Shown here: positions 51,790-60,848 of the stretch, piece by piece | How positions within the stretch are numbered: position 1 is the stretch's first letter | Layout: every line of letters starts with the position of its first letter | DNA from: Comamonas sp. | GTDB lineage: Bacteria > Pseudomonadota > Gammaproteobacteria > Burkholderiales > Burkholderiaceae_C | Assembly: GCA_031277805.1 (NCBI GenBank) | Contig: JAITLR010000027.1 | Coordinates: forward strand, 1 to 64,000 | Length of the DNA: 64,000 nucleotides | Direction of reading: 5' to 3' | Notes under the pieces: model-generated | What the model was told of the DNA's origin: nothing | What the model saw: the letters and a program-made list of their open reading frames with translations, nothing else | Database searches by the model: none | Program-made: the position numbers and the translations under genes

Positions 51790-52767
51790 TTAGTCCAGCT
51801 GGATATTGGCCGACGCGGCCACCTTCTTCATCTTGGCGACTTCGCTGGCGATTTGCTTGGTGAAGTCGGCGCTCGATGTGCCCGAGGGATACAGGCCTTG
51901 AGCAGCCATGCGCTGCTTGACGGCGGGGTCCTTCAGTGCGGCAACGATGGCCTTTTGCACACGCTCCACTTGTGCGGCTGGCGTGCTCTTGGGGGCGACC
52001 AGGCCGAACCAGGATGGATCGTTGAGGTCGGGGTGACCGGCCTGGGCGTAGGTCGGCACATTGGGCAGCACCTCAAGGCGCTCGGGCCAGGACACGGCCA
52101 GGGCTACGACTTTGCCCGACTTGATGTGGGGCAGAGAGGAAGCCACCTGGTCGAAGTACACGGGCACCTGGCCGCCGAGCAGGTCGTTGATGGCCGGGCC
52201 CGCACCCTTGTAGGGGATATGCGTCATCTGGGTGCCCGTGCTCTTGAGGAACTGGGCGCCCCACATGTGGGCGATGGTGCCGTTGCCGGGCGTGGCGAAG
52301 CTGACCTTGCCGGGGTTGGCCTTGAGGTAGGCCACAAACTCGGCAAAAGTCTTCGCGGGAACCAGCTTGGGATTGATCACCAGCACGCCGGGAGCCTTGA
52401 CGATTTCGGTCACGCCCACGAAGTCGTTGATGGCGTCATAGGGCAGTTTTTTGTAGACGGCCGGGTTCACGCCCTGGGTGGATAGCGTGGCGATACCGAA
52501 GGTCAGGCCATCGGTGGCGCGGGCCACCTCGGCCATGCCGATGGAGCCGCCGGCGCCGGCGCGGTTTTCGATCACCACGGGCTGGCCGCCCAGCAGCTTG
52601 GACAGCACGTCCTGCATGTTGCGGGGCACCATATCGGTGGCGCCACCAGGTGGGAAGGGTACGACGATGCGCAGAGGGCGCGAGGTTTCCTGTGCCAGAG
52701 ACAGGCCAGACAGGGAAGAGGCCACGGCAGCAGCGGCTGCAGAGTGGATGAATTGACGACGTTGCAT
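51790..52767 (-). CDS. Bug-family (TctC-like) periplasmic solute-binding protein beside a TctDE system
   Basis: A 325-residue receptor with a signal peptide (MQRRQFIHSAAAAAVASSLS..) and the Bug core RPLRIVVPFPPGGATDMVPR, THIPYKGAGPAINDLLGGQVPVYFD and a C-terminal MKKVAASANIQLD. AGGAG lies before the ATG. It is followed upstream on the same strand by a TctE-like kinase and TctD-like regulator, but tctA and tctB are absent. Confidence 0.9.
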   Translation of the reverse strand: MQRRQFIHSAAAAAVASSLSGLSLAQETSRPLRIVVPFPPGGATDMVPRNMQDVLSKLLGGQPVVIENRAGAGGSIGMAEVARATDGLTFGIATLSTQGVNPAVYKKLPYDAINDFVGVTEIVKAPGVLVINPKLVPAKTFAEFVAYLKANPGKVSFATPGNGTIAHMWGAQFLKSTGTQMTHIPYKGAGPAINDLLGGQVPVYFDQVASSLPHIKSGKVVALAVSWPERLEVLPNVPTYAQAGHPDLNDPSWFGLVAPKSTPAAQVERVQKAIVAALKDPAVKQRMAAQGLYPSGTSSADFTKQIASEVAKMKKVAASANIQLD

Positions 52768-52927
52768 GAAAGCTCCTGGATCCAGTGAAACACAGAGAAA
52801 TTGCCGAGCTTTATCGAGACTCTTGAGAACAATTCCTAGCGACGATTCTAGGGGTGACAAATATGAGCTCGGTACGCAGTTCCCGCTACATCCATGTTCA
52901 GCAGCAGGCCTGTGCCTGGTCAAGGCT

Positions 52928-54370
52928 TTATTGCTGTCCCGGCATGGCCTTGAAGCGCACGGTGAACAAGGCTCCGGGTGAGGGCTGACCGGGCCTGGCA
53001 TCCTGCAGCAGCACCTGTGCGCCGTGTTGGCGGGCGATTTCCATGACGATGGGCAGGCCCAGGCCCGAGCCATCGGCTTCCGTGCCCAGCGCGCGGTAAA
53101 AGGGCTGGAAGATCAACTCGCGCTCGGCTTGCGGCACGCCGGGGCCGCTGTCCTCGACCTGCAGCAGCAGCACCTGACCGAAGTGGTCGGCCTGTACACG
53201 CACGGTGATCATGCCGGGGTGGTCGTCGGTCGATGGGGTGTAGTTGATGGCGTTGTCCACCAGATTGCGCACCAGCTCGGCCAGCAGCGTGGCATTGCCA
53301 TTGAGCCACACTCCAGGCGTGCTGGCGCTGGCGCCCTCGTAGCCCAGGTCTATGCGCTTGTCCATGGCGCGCGGCAGGCAGTCCTGAAACACATCGGTGA
53401 CGATGCGCACCAGGTTGCAGCCCTGCATGGCGGGCACGGCGCTCTCGGCACGTGCCAGCGCCAGCAACTGGTTGACGGTGTGCGTGGCGCGCATGCTGGA
53501 GCGGCCGATCTGTGCCAGAGATCGCTTCAGATCTTCGGTATTCGTGCCCTCGCGCTGGGCCAGGTCGGCCTGCATGCGCAGGCCCGCCAGCGGGGTCTTG
53601 AGCTGGTGGGCCGCATCGGCCAGAAAGCGTTTTTGCGTGGCAATGGAATCGTCGAGCCGGCCCAGCAGGTCGTTGACGGAATCGACCAACGGTACCACCT
53701 CCAGCGGCACATCCCTGTGGTTGATGGGCGAGAGATCCTCGGGCTTGCGCGCGCGAATGCGCTCCTCCAGCCGGTGCAGCGGCTTGATGCCGCGCGCCAG
53801 CGCCAGCCACACCAGCAGCGCGGCCAGCGGCAGGATGACGAACTGCGGCAGCATCACGCCCTTGATGATTTCGGTGGCCAGCACGCTGCGCTTTTCGCGC
53901 GTTTCGGCCACCTGTACCAGGGCGTTGGGTTCGCCCGGCAGCGGCATGCGCACCCAGATATAGGCCACGCGCAGGTCGATGCCCTTGTATTCCTCATCGC
54001 GCAGCAGCACCGTGCCTGTGGGCGGATCGTCCTCGGTCACGGGCGGGCGCGGCAGGTCGCGGTCGCCGGCCAGATATTCGCCTTTGACGCCGCTGACCTG
54101 GAAGAACACCGTGTCCGACTCGTCGGCGCGCAAGATCTCGCTGGCCGACTGCGGCAGATTGAACTGCACCTTGCCGCGCTGCACGATGACCAGCTGCGCC
54201 AAGGCCTGGGCGTTGTATTCCAGCGCGCGGTCGAACGGCTTGTTGGCCAGGCCCTGGGCCACCAGCCAGGTCAGCGCCAGGCTCACGGGCCACAGCAGCA
54301 GCAGCGGCGTGAGCATCCAGTCAAGGATCTCGCCGAAGAGGGATCGCTGCTCACGCTGAAAGATCTTCAA
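52928..54370 (-). CDS. TctE-like sensor histidine kinase
   Basis: A 480-residue membrane kinase: two membrane segments (about 19-39 and 171-192) enclosing a periplasmic sensor domain of the TctE N-terminal type, a HAMP-like linker, phospho-acceptor His255 (FLADAAHQLKTPLAGLR) and an HATPase domain with NLVDNAINYTP, DSGPGVP and GSGLGLPI. It probably senses a tri- or dicarboxylate and phosphorylates the regulator encoded 83 bases upstream. The start is a TTG at 54370 with a weak ribosome binding site, so it could be downstream. Confidence 0.88.
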   Translation of the reverse strand: MKIFQREQRSLFGEILDWMLTPLLLLWPVSLALTWLVAQGLANKPFDRALEYNAQALAQLVIVQRGKVQFNLPQSASEILRADESDTVFFQVSGVKGEYLAGDRDLPRPPVTEDDPPTGTVLLRDEEYKGIDLRVAYIWVRMPLPGEPNALVQVAETREKRSVLATEIIKGVMLPQFVILPLAALLVWLALARGIKPLHRLEERIRARKPEDLSPINHRDVPLEVVPLVDSVNDLLGRLDDSIATQKRFLADAAHQLKTPLAGLRMQADLAQREGTNTEDLKRSLAQIGRSSMRATHTVNQLLALARAESAVPAMQGCNLVRIVTDVFQDCLPRAMDKRIDLGYEGASASTPGVWLNGNATLLAELVRNLVDNAINYTPSTDDHPGMITVRVQADHFGQVLLLQVEDSGPGVPQAERELIFQPFYRALGTEADGSGLGLPIVMEIARQHGAQVLLQDARPGQPSPGALFTVRFKAMPGQQ

Positions 54371-54387
54371 GAGGCGGCCCGCTGGTG

Positions 54388-54446
54388 TTTTGAATGATTT
54401 TGGCTGTTAGCGCTTTACAGAAAAGAGCTGGCAGCTATGAATGGAT
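54388..54446. repeat. Degenerate intergenic repeat between regulator and kinase genes
   Basis: GATTTTGGCTGTTAGCGCT...AGAGCTGGCAGCTATGAAT resembles the imperfect inverted 'AGCTGxTAGCGCT / AGCxCTxxCAGCTAT' intergenic repeat I recall from Comamonas and Acidovorax. It has a fold-back structure. Confidence 0.4.
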
Positions 54447-54453
54447 GAGCAAA

Positions 54454-55128
54454 TCAACTGGGGATTTTTTCCAAGCAGTAACCGAGGCCACGTACGGTGG
54501 CGATGCGGATGGGCCCCTTCTCGATCTTCTTGCGCAGACGATGGATATAGACTTCGATCGCGTTGTTGCTGACCTCTTCGCCCCATTCGCACAGGCGCTC
54601 CACCAGCTGGTCCTTGCTGACCAGACGGCCTGCGCGTTGCAACAGCACCTCCAACAGCCCCAGCTCGCGCGCCGACAGCTCGACCATCTTGCCGTCGATG
54701 GTGGCTACGCGCCCGGTCTGGTCATAGACCAGCGGGCCATGCTTGATGGTGGAGCTGGCGCCACCCATGCCGCGCCGCGTCAGGGCGCGCACGCGCGCTT
54801 CCAGCTCGGATAGTGCAAACGGCTTGGCCATGTAGTCGTCCGCGCCATAGTCCAGGCCCTGCACGCGCTCTTCGATGGAGTCGGCGGCCGTAAGAATCAG
54901 CACCGGCAGCGCATCGCCGCGCCCGCGCAGGCGCTTGAGCACTTCCAGGCCATGCATCTTGGGCAGGCCCAGGTCAAGGATGAGCAAATCGAATTCACTG
55001 CTGGTCAGCAAGGCGGTATCGGCCTCGCTGCCATTGGCTACATGGCTGACCACGGCGCCCGAGCTGCGCAAGGTGCGCAGCAGGCCATCTGCCAGCACCT
55101 GGTCGTCTTCGGCAATCAGTATGCGCAT
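54454..55128 (-). CDS. TctD-like response regulator
   Basis: A 224-residue OmpR/PhoB-type regulator: receiver domain with Asp8/9 (AEDDQ), phospho-acceptor Asp52 (LLILDLGLPKMHG) and the AKPF lysine, then a winged-helix DNA-binding domain (ELSARELGLLEVLLQRAGRLVSKDQL..VYIHRLRKKI). It is encoded before the TctE-like kinase in the same direction. AGGAGA precedes the ATG. The expected target is a transport operon, perhaps including the adjacent Bug gene. Confidence 0.9.
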   Translation of the reverse strand: MRILIAEDDQVLADGLLRTLRSSGAVVSHVANGSEADTALLTSSEFDLLILDLGLPKMHGLEVLKRLRGRGDALPVLILTAADSIEERVQGLDYGADDYMAKPFALSELEARVRALTRRGMGGASSTIKHGPLVYDQTGRVATIDGKMVELSARELGLLEVLLQRAGRLVSKDQLVERLCEWGEEVSNNAIEVYIHRLRKKIEKGPIRIATVRGLGYCLEKIPS

Positions 55129-55215
55129 GGGGAGTCTCCTGCTTGTTGTGGTGCTCTCGCACTTTTGCCGTCATTGTAGGGATGGGCGTCCCGCCCGGGC
55201 CGCAAGGCGGCCGTC

Positions 55216-55707
55216 TCAATAGCCGTCGGCATAGGCTTCCAGGCCCAGAGCCACCACGGTGGCCACGTCTTCGCCAACTGCTTCCCGGAACTCGGCCTCG
55301 GCCTGGGTGACGGCATCATGAAAGGCCTGCAGCCAGGCCAGGCCAGGCTCGGTAAAGCGCACGCGCCTGGCACGCGCATCATGCGGGTCGGTTTCGCGGG
55401 TGACCAGACCCCAGGCCTCGCACTGTGACACCAGGTCGGCCATGGCCTGCTTGGTCATGCCCGCCTTTTCGGCCAGATCGGTGATGCGCTCGCCCGCCAG
55501 AGACAGGTGTCGTGTGATATGGATATGGGCTGCGCCCACCTTGTCGCGCGCCGCGAGGTTGGACAGTGCCAGCGGCACCTGCACATCGCGCGCCATGAGC
55601 TGCAGCACGCGAGCGTCAAAGCGGCGCATGGCATGGCCCAGCAAGCGGCCCAGGTGGGTCTGGCGCCAGGCATCTTCAGCAGGTGTGACGGGGGCGATTT
55701 CGCTCAT
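55216..55707 (-). CDS. MarR-family transcriptional regulator
   Basis: A 163-residue MarR-type protein with the winged HTH ERITDLAEKAGMTKQAMADLVSQCEAWGLVTRETDPHDARARRVRFTEPG. The ATG at 55707 is preferred to a TTG six codons upstream. A perfect inverted repeat directly before the start suggests autorepression. It is divergent from recA; no partner gene is evident. Confidence 0.85.
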   Translation of the reverse strand: MSEIAPVTPAEDAWRQTHLGRLLGHAMRRFDARVLQLMARDVQVPLALSNLAARDKVGAAHIHITRHLSLAGERITDLAEKAGMTKQAMADLVSQCEAWGLVTRETDPHDARARRVRFTEPGLAWLQAFHDAVTQAEAEFREAVGEDVATVVALGLEAYADGY

Positions 55708-55710
55708 GGG

Positions 55711-55737
55711 TAAATAGTAAGGCAAACTGACTATTTA
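55711..55737. promoter_or_regulatory. Operator-like inverted repeat before the MarR gene
   Basis: TAAATAGT (55711-55718) and ACTATTTA (55730-55737) are perfect complements with an 11-base spacer, starting 4 bases before the ATG. This suits MarR autoregulation or a 5' hairpin. Confidence 0.55.
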
Positions 55738-55771
55738 TTTCAACAAAAGAGCAGTACAAGCCCATAAACTA

Positions 55772-55787
55772 CTGTTCAAGCATCCAG
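55772..55787. promoter_or_regulatory. Candidate LexA (SOS) box of recA
   Basis: CTG-TTCAAGCATC-CAG matches the CTG-N10-CAG frame of LexA boxes, 58-73 bases before the recA start, but the middle lacks the usual alternating A/T. Confidence 0.4.
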
Positions 55788-55844
55788 CCTGAATGCAAAA
55801 ACAGGGTGGGCCACAAAAAGTCACTCACCTACTCGGAGCCTGAT

Positions 55845-56963
55845 ATGAACGCCATCGCCAAGAACACTACCGCCGACAACAGCGAAAAAGCCAAAGCGCT
55901 GGCTGCCGCCCTGGCCCAGATCGAAAAGCAGTTCGGCAAGGGCACCATCATGAAGCTGGGCGAAGGTGAGGTGATCGAAGACATTCAGGTGGTTTCCACG
56001 GGCTCGCTGGGCCTGGATATCGCCCTGGGCGTGGGTGGCCTGCCCCGCGGCCGAGTGGTCGAGATCTACGGCCCGGAATCCTCGGGCAAGACCACGCTGA
56101 CGCTGCAGGTGATTGCCGAGATGCAAAAGCAGGGCGGCACCTGCGCCTTTATCGATGCCGAACATGCGCTGGACACCAGCTATGCCCAGAAGCTGGGCGT
56201 GAACCTCAGCGAAGTGCTGATCAGCCAGCCCGACACCGGTGAACAGGCGCTGGAAATCTGCGACAGCCTGGTGCGTTCGGGGGCGGTGGACCTGATCGTG
56301 GTGGACTCGGTGGCAGCCCTGACACCCAAGGCTGAAATCGAAGGCGATATGGGCGACCAACTGCCCGGCCTGCAAGCCCGTCTGATGTCGCAAGCCCTGC
56401 GCAAGCTCACGGCCACGATCAAGAAGACCAATTGCATGGTCATCTTCATCAACCAGATCCGCATGAAGATTGGCGTGATGTTCGGTTCGCCCGAAACCAC
56501 CACCGGTGGTAATGCGCTGAAGTTCTATGCCTCCGTGCGCCTGGACATCCGCCGTACCGGCACCATCAAGAAGGGCGACGAGGCCATCGGCAACGAAACC
56601 AAGGTCAAGGTCGTGAAGAACAAGGTTTCGCCTCCCTTCAAGGTGGCCGAGTTCGACATCCTGTTCGGCGAAGGTATCTCGCGCGAAGGTGAAATTCTGG
56701 ACATGGGCGTGAATGCCAAGATCCTGGAAAAGTCCGGTGCCTGGTATGCCTACAACGGCGAAAAAATTGGCCAGGGCCGTGACAACTCGCGTGAATTCCT
56801 GCGTGAGAACCCCGCGCTGGCCGTGGAGATCGAAAACAAGGTGCGTGAGAGCCTGGGTATTGCCCTGCTGCCAGTAGCCGCCGGCGAAGAAGCTGCCAAG
56901 CCTGCCAAGGGCAAGAAGGCCGACAAGAACGCCAATGTCGATGAAGACGGTGTGATCGGCTGA
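55845..56963 (+). CDS. recA: Recombinase RecA
   Basis: A 372-residue strand-exchange protein and SOS co-protease. Walker A GPESSGKT is at 76-83; Walker [11 protein letters not shown] and the L2-loop [10 protein letters not shown] are present; the C-terminus is charged ([16 protein letters not shown]). The ATG at 55845 gives the normal beginning and CGGAG precedes it by 7 bases. recX follows after a repeat and a terminator. Confidence 0.97.
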   Translation: MNAIAKNTTADNSEKAKALAAALAQIEKQFGKGTIMKLGEGEVIEDIQVVSTGSLGLDIALGVGGLPRGRVVEIYGPESSGKTTLTLQVIAEMQKQGGTCAFIDAEHALDTSYAQKLGVNLSEVLISQPDTGEQALEICDSLVRSGAVDLIVVDSVAALTPKAEIEGDMGDQLPGLQARLMSQALRKLTATIKKTNCMVIFINQIRMKIGVMFGSPETTTGGNALKFYASVRLDIRRTGTIKKGDEAIGNETKVKVVKNKVSPPFKVAEFDILFGEGISREGEILDMGVNAKILEKSGAWYAYNGEKIGQGRDNSREFLRENPALAVEIENKVRESLGIALLPVAAGEEAAKPAKGKKADKNANVDEDGVIG

Positions 56964-57066
56964 TCACCCCCTGAGCGGCTGCGCCGCTTCCCCCTCTCTC
57001 GATGCGTTGCATCGGGAGGGGGACGACGCCCTCGGTGCGGGGCGGCCCTTCCTCGGCGTCCTGGCG
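56964..57066 (+). repeat. 3'-end repeat family R3, copy 3
   Basis: It begins within five bases of the recA stop: CCCCCTGAGCGGCTGCGCCGC, CCCCCTCTCTC..GGGAGGGGG, GGGGCGGCCCTTCCTCGGCGTC. It shares the layout of copies at 49754 and 50752. Confidence 0.7.
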
Positions 57067-57141
57067 AGGTTTACGCTCTCTCGGTAGGCCGCTTCTTTGC
57101 TGAACAAGCTGTTCCTGCTTCGCACAAAAGTTGCCATCTTT

Positions 57142-57165
57142 GCGCAGGTTGTCCTGCGCTTTTTT
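57142..57165 (+). terminator. Terminator between recA and recX
   Basis: GCGCAGG-TTGT-CCTGCGC followed by TTTTTT, only 20 bases before the recX start. recX is therefore probably made by readthrough from recA. Confidence 0.88.
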
Positions 57166-57184
57166 GCTTTGGGAGATGTGTTTC

Positions 57185-57667
57185 ATGGGCTTTGCCAAGC
57201 TCTCGCTCAAAGGCCGGGCCTTGAAGCTGCTGTCGCAGCGCGAGCATTCGCGTCTGGAACTGTGGCGCAAGCTGGCCGGGCATGTGGAAGAGGGCGACGA
57301 CCTGAACGCCGTGCTGGACGATCTGGAAAAGCGCGGCTTCATCAACGAAGAGCGGGTGGTGGAGTCCGTGATCCACAGCAAGGCCAGCCGCTTTGGTGCG
57401 GCGCGGCTGGTGCAGGAATTGCGCAACAAGGGACTCGATGACGAGGTGGTGCGCCAGGCCAGCGATCAATTGCGCGATACCGAGCTGCTGCGTGCCAGGG
57501 AGCTGTGGCGCAAGCGCTTTGGCACGCCGCCCACAGACCTCAAGGAAAAGGCCAGACAGCTGCGCTTCATGGCGGCTCGTGGCTTTTCATCGGCTGTGGC
57601 TTCGCGTGTTTTGCGGGAGGCCCCATACTCTGACGCGGATTGCGACGAAAGCGACCATGCCGACTGA
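57185..57667 (+). CDS. recX: RecX regulatory protein
   Basis: A 160-residue helical-repeat protein that binds RecA filaments and limits their growth. It starts MGFAKLSLKGRALKLLSQREHSRLELWRKL, with three-helix repeats following (DVLDDLEKRGFINEERV; ARLVQELRNKGLDDEVV; ELWRKRFGTPP). ATG 57185 has GGGAG 9 bases upstream; a frame extension upstream covers the terminator and is rejected. Confidence 0.9.
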   Translation: MGFAKLSLKGRALKLLSQREHSRLELWRKLAGHVEEGDDLNAVLDDLEKRGFINEERVVESVIHSKASRFGAARLVQELRNKGLDDEVVRQASDQLRDTELLRARELWRKRFGTPPTDLKEKARQLRFMAARGFSSAVASRVLREAPYSDADCDESDHAD

Positions 57668-57702
57668 CTGTCGTCCCCTCTCACCCAAACAAAGGACAGA
57701 CC

Positions 57703-58428
57703 ATGCCCGCTGCTGCCCCCGTCACTGACTCTCCTTCCGCGCTGCGCGTGGGTTTGAGTGCTGGCAAATCCTTGCTCGGTGGTCTGATGCTGGGGATTGC
57801 GCTGGCTGTGGTGCTGGGTTGCACGACGGCGGTGTTCTACTTTCTGCGTCTGAACGGGCCAGGTATGCCGGCTGCAGCTCACGCGGGCGGTGCAGGGGCA
57901 GTCATTGCCTTGCTGGCTTCGCCGTCGCTGATCGTGGCATTGCTGCTGGTGTTCATCATTCCTGCCTATGTGATGGTTGGCCTCATGATCGGGCGCGCCC
58001 GCGCCACGGGCAAGCTGGTGGCGCGCTATGGACAAGGGCTGGCGCAGCGCCTGGCCGAGATGCTGGCCCAGCGTGTGGAGTCCATGCCGCGCGCGCACAA
58101 GGCGTTGCACAAGACGGCAGACCTGCTGAGTGCCAGCGCGGCGGTGGAGCATCTCAAGCCCTGGGCAGGTGATGGCAAGGCCGTGCAGTGGGTGGTGCGC
58201 ACGGTGCTCAACCGTCTGCCTCTGGCCGATCTGGTGGAGGAGTGGAGTCACACGCGTGCCGAATGGGGCACGGATGCCGCCAAAGGTGACCCGGCGCTGC
58301 GCGCCTTTCTGGCAGAAAAAATTCAAGGCCTGCTGCAAGACATGGCCGAGCCGCCGTGGACGTTGCTGTGGATCTTGATGGCCGTGCACCTGGTGGTGGT
58401 GGGCGTTGGCATCTGGCTCACGGCCTGA
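57703..58428 (+). CDS. Hypothetical membrane protein
   Basis: A 241-residue protein with three or four hydrophobic segments: about 23-48 (SLLGGLMLGIALAVVLGCTTAVFYF), 66-94 and 220-240. A long polar helical middle (about 98-215) holds KLVARYGQGLAQRLAEMLAQRVESMPRAHKALHK. No family name comes to mind. It follows recX by 35 bases and may be cotranscribed. Confidence 0.72.
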   Translation: MPAAAPVTDSPSALRVGLSAGKSLLGGLMLGIALAVVLGCTTAVFYFLRLNGPGMPAAAHAGGAGAVIALLASPSLIVALLLVFIIPAYVMVGLMIGRARATGKLVARYGQGLAQRLAEMLAQRVESMPRAHKALHKTADLLSASAAVEHLKPWAGDGKAVQWVVRTVLNRLPLADLVEEWSHTRAEWGTDAAKGDPALRAFLAEKIQGLLQDMAEPPWTLLWILMAVHLVVVGVGIWLTA

Positions 58429-58437
58429 GATTTTTCC

Positions 58438-59673
58438 TCAATTCGATAGCAGCAAGCCCAGCCACGCAGCGCAAGGCATGGCAATCAGGCCCGCAGCAAC
58501 CCGCAAGCCGTAGCGCATGCCGCCGCTGGCAAAGGCCAGCACGGTCTTGGCCAGGCTGCTGGCGCCGAGCACACCCAGAATGCCCCAGCAGGCCACATCA
58601 AGCGGCACGCTGCCGGACACCTGCAGCTGTGCCACGCCTGCGGCCGCTGCATGCACTTCGGCCAGTGCCACCAGCATGGTGGTGATCAGCACACCTGCGC
58701 TGCCAAAGCGCTCGCCCAGCCATGCGGCCAGCAGCGAGACCCCGGCAATCAGCGCGGCAATCAGCAAGGCCTGGCTGAGCTTGAAGGCGCGGCCCGAGCT
58801 TTGTGCCACCACCAGATCACTTTGGTGCGCCAGCCATTGCAGAAATGCGGATACCAGCAGCAGGGCCAGCACGGCAGCGCCCAGGCCGGGCAGGGCTGCG
58901 CGCAGCAGCACCGGAGAAATCGTTCCCACCACAGCCAGAAACAATAGCAGTGAAGCGAGGTTGGCCAGCAGCGCTGCCGATGCGCAGGCCGTGGTCTGTT
59001 CGCTGTTTTCCCGGGCGCGCTGTCCCATGCCGGTCACAGCTGCAGACGAGGAAACAAAGCCCGAGAAAAAACCGGCAATCGGCAAGCCCCAGCGCGCACC
59101 AAACAGGCGCTGTGCGATATGGCCGAACATGCCCACGGCCATGACCAGCACCACAATGCGCCAGACCATGGTGGGACTGACAGCCCCCCAGGGGTCCAAT
59201 GGCTCGTTGGGCAGCAGCGGCATGATCACCAGTGCAGCTGCGCCCAGCATCAGGCCATCCTGCAACTCGCGCTCGCTGATCAGCTCCCGGCTGAGTCTTT
59301 GCATGGGTGCCTTGAGTAGCAACAAGATCGCCACCAGCACGCCCAGTGCCGCAGCCAGCGAGGCATGTTCTACCGACAGACCACCGAGCACCGCGCTCAA
59401 CAGTAGGGCCACTTCACCGGTCAGGCCGGGGTCATCCCTGGCGGTGTGCAGATAGGCGGCAATCGTCAGGGCACCCACCAGCAGCAGGCAGACCACAAAG
59501 GCCGCGCTGCCCAGCATCCAGCCCATGCAGCCCAGCAGACATATCAGGGCATGGGTGCGCGTGCCAGCGACCAGGGCCTGCGGGCTGCCATGCATGCGTT
59601 CACGCACGATGCCGATCATCAGCCCTATGCCCAGGGCCGTCAGCAGGGCGCGCAAGGTGTCATTCAGTTCCAT
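58438..59673 (-). CDS. MgtC/SapB family membrane protein with DUF4010
   Basis: A 411-residue multi-spanning protein. The N-terminal domain (about 1-140) is MgtC-like (LGIGLMIGIVRERMHGSPQALVAGTRTHALICLLGCMGWMLG; conserved RTHAL), and the C-terminal half is DUF4010 with FSGFVSSSAAVTGMGQRARE. Function is unknown; MgtC proteins help survival at low Mg2+. Its start overlaps the end of the YddG-like gene by 14 bases on the same strand. Confidence 0.83.
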   Translation of the reverse strand: MELNDTLRALLTALGIGLMIGIVRERMHGSPQALVAGTRTHALICLLGCMGWMLGSAAFVVCLLLVGALTIAAYLHTARDDPGLTGEVALLLSAVLGGLSVEHASLAAALGVLVAILLLLKAPMQRLSRELISERELQDGLMLGAAALVIMPLLPNEPLDPWGAVSPTMVWRIVVLVMAVGMFGHIAQRLFGARWGLPIAGFFSGFVSSSAAVTGMGQRARENSEQTTACASAALLANLASLLLFLAVVGTISPVLLRAALPGLGAAVLALLLVSAFLQWLAHQSDLVVAQSSGRAFKLSQALLIAALIAGVSLLAAWLGERFGSAGVLITTMLVALAEVHAAAAGVAQLQVSGSVPLDVACWGILGVLGASSLAKTVLAFASGGMRYGLRVAAGLIAMPCAAWLGLLLSN

Positions 59674-60598
59674 GTTCGGACCTTTCGGCCGCCGAGGATC
59701 GCGTGGCCCACCAGCAGATCAGCGAGCCCAGCGTGACCAGGGCCACGCCCTGCCAGAAGCTCCAGCCCGGCAGCACCTGCAGCAGCAGGCCGGCCATGAG
59801 TGCCGACAGCACGGGTGTGAAATAGGACGCCGCTGCCAGCACGGCCAGCTTGCCATGCTGTATGCCGTGTTCCCAGCAGCTATAGCCCAGCGCCGTCAGC
59901 GCGCCCGCCATGAAGAGCTGCAAAGCGGTGGGCCCCGACCATTGCATGGGGGTGGTGTCCAGTCTGAACCATTGCAGCCACAAGGCGATGGCCGTCCCGG
60001 TCACGAACAGGCCGACGGCGTTGAAGCCCGCGCCGTAACGGCGTGCCAGCAGCGAATAGGTAGGCCACAGCAGCGCCGCGGCAAAAGCCATGCCGTAGGC
60101 AGCGGGGTTGCCCTGAATATGTAGCCACAGCGTGGACAGGCTGAAGCTGTCGCCGCCCAGCACGCGCGCCAGGCCCCAGAGGCAGATCAGCAGGCCTGGC
60201 CACAACCACCAGCGCGCAGCCTGCTGGCCCCAGAGCACGGCAAAGGCGATGGTGAGGCTGGGCCAGAGGTAGTTGATGACGCCGATTTCCATGGCCTGGC
60301 TGCGGTCGTCGGCCAGGCCCACGGCCACGGACAGGCAGATTTCGTAAATCACGAACAGCGCGCCGCAGAGCCACAGATAGACGGGGTGCATATCGCGCCA
60401 GCGGGCCACTTCACGCCAGCCTGTGCGCCCGCGTGCCACAGCGATGCAGATGGCGGCCATGGTGTAGAGCCAGGCGGCACCACCCACGGCGCCCAGCGGC
60501 TCGGCCACGGCGCGCATCAGGCCTATGGTGCAGCTCCAGCACAGCACGGCAATCAGGCCGATGGCCGTGGCTTTTTGTGCGGCGGCGTTCACATGCAT
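59660..60598 (-). CDS. YddG-like EamA/DMT exporter
   Basis: A 312-residue inner-membrane protein with ten hydrophobic segments and two EamA repeats. EIGVINYLWPSLTIAFAV and LTALGYSCWEHGIQHGKLAVLAAASYFTPVLSAL fit the YddG subgroup, exporters of aromatic amino acids and related compounds. It overlaps the MgtC-like gene downstream by 14 bases. Confidence 0.84.
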   Translation of the reverse strand: MHVNAAAQKATAIGLIAVLCWSCTIGLMRAVAEPLGAVGGAAWLYTMAAICIAVARGRTGWREVARWRDMHPVYLWLCGALFVIYEICLSVAVGLADDRSQAMEIGVINYLWPSLTIAFAVLWGQQAARWWLWPGLLICLWGLARVLGGDSFSLSTLWLHIQGNPAAYGMAFAAALLWPTYSLLARRYGAGFNAVGLFVTGTAIALWLQWFRLDTTPMQWSGPTALQLFMAGALTALGYSCWEHGIQHGKLAVLAAASYFTPVLSALMAGLLLQVLPGWSFWQGVALVTLGSLICWWATRSSAAERSEHGTE

Positions 60599-60717
60599 CC
60601 GTCTCTGCTCCTTAAACGGGAGCTGTTAGCGCATATTGCATCTGAAAAAATCACAATAACCGGCATGTAACCCTTGTAGACACTGCGCAGAATGCTGCGA
60701 AATTGATGAAGCGACAT

Positions 60718-60807
60718 GAAAAATGACACCCCACGCTCCCCACTGCGTGTGGTCGCTGCCCCTCCAGGAGGGAGTTTTTCATCTTGGGGCGGCCCGGCGA
60801 TGAAAAA
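60718..60807 (+). repeat. Dispersed repeat family R2, copy C
   Basis: CCCCACGCTCCCCACTGCGTGTGG.., CCCCTCC..GGAGGG and the core TTTTCATC..GATGAAAA at 60777-60807, identical over 31 bases to copies A and B at 22.8 kb. Confidence 0.75.
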
Positions 60808-60828
60808 AGCCGCAGACCTGCGGCTTTG
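60804..60828 (-). terminator. Terminator after the MFS gene
   Basis: On the minus strand AAAGCCGCA-GGTC-TGCGGCTTT is followed by a T run (TTTTTTCATC). It ends the transcript that contains the MFS gene and the small ORF at 60849. Confidence 0.85.
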
Positions 60829-60848
60829 GGGATGGGTGCAGGGCTGCG

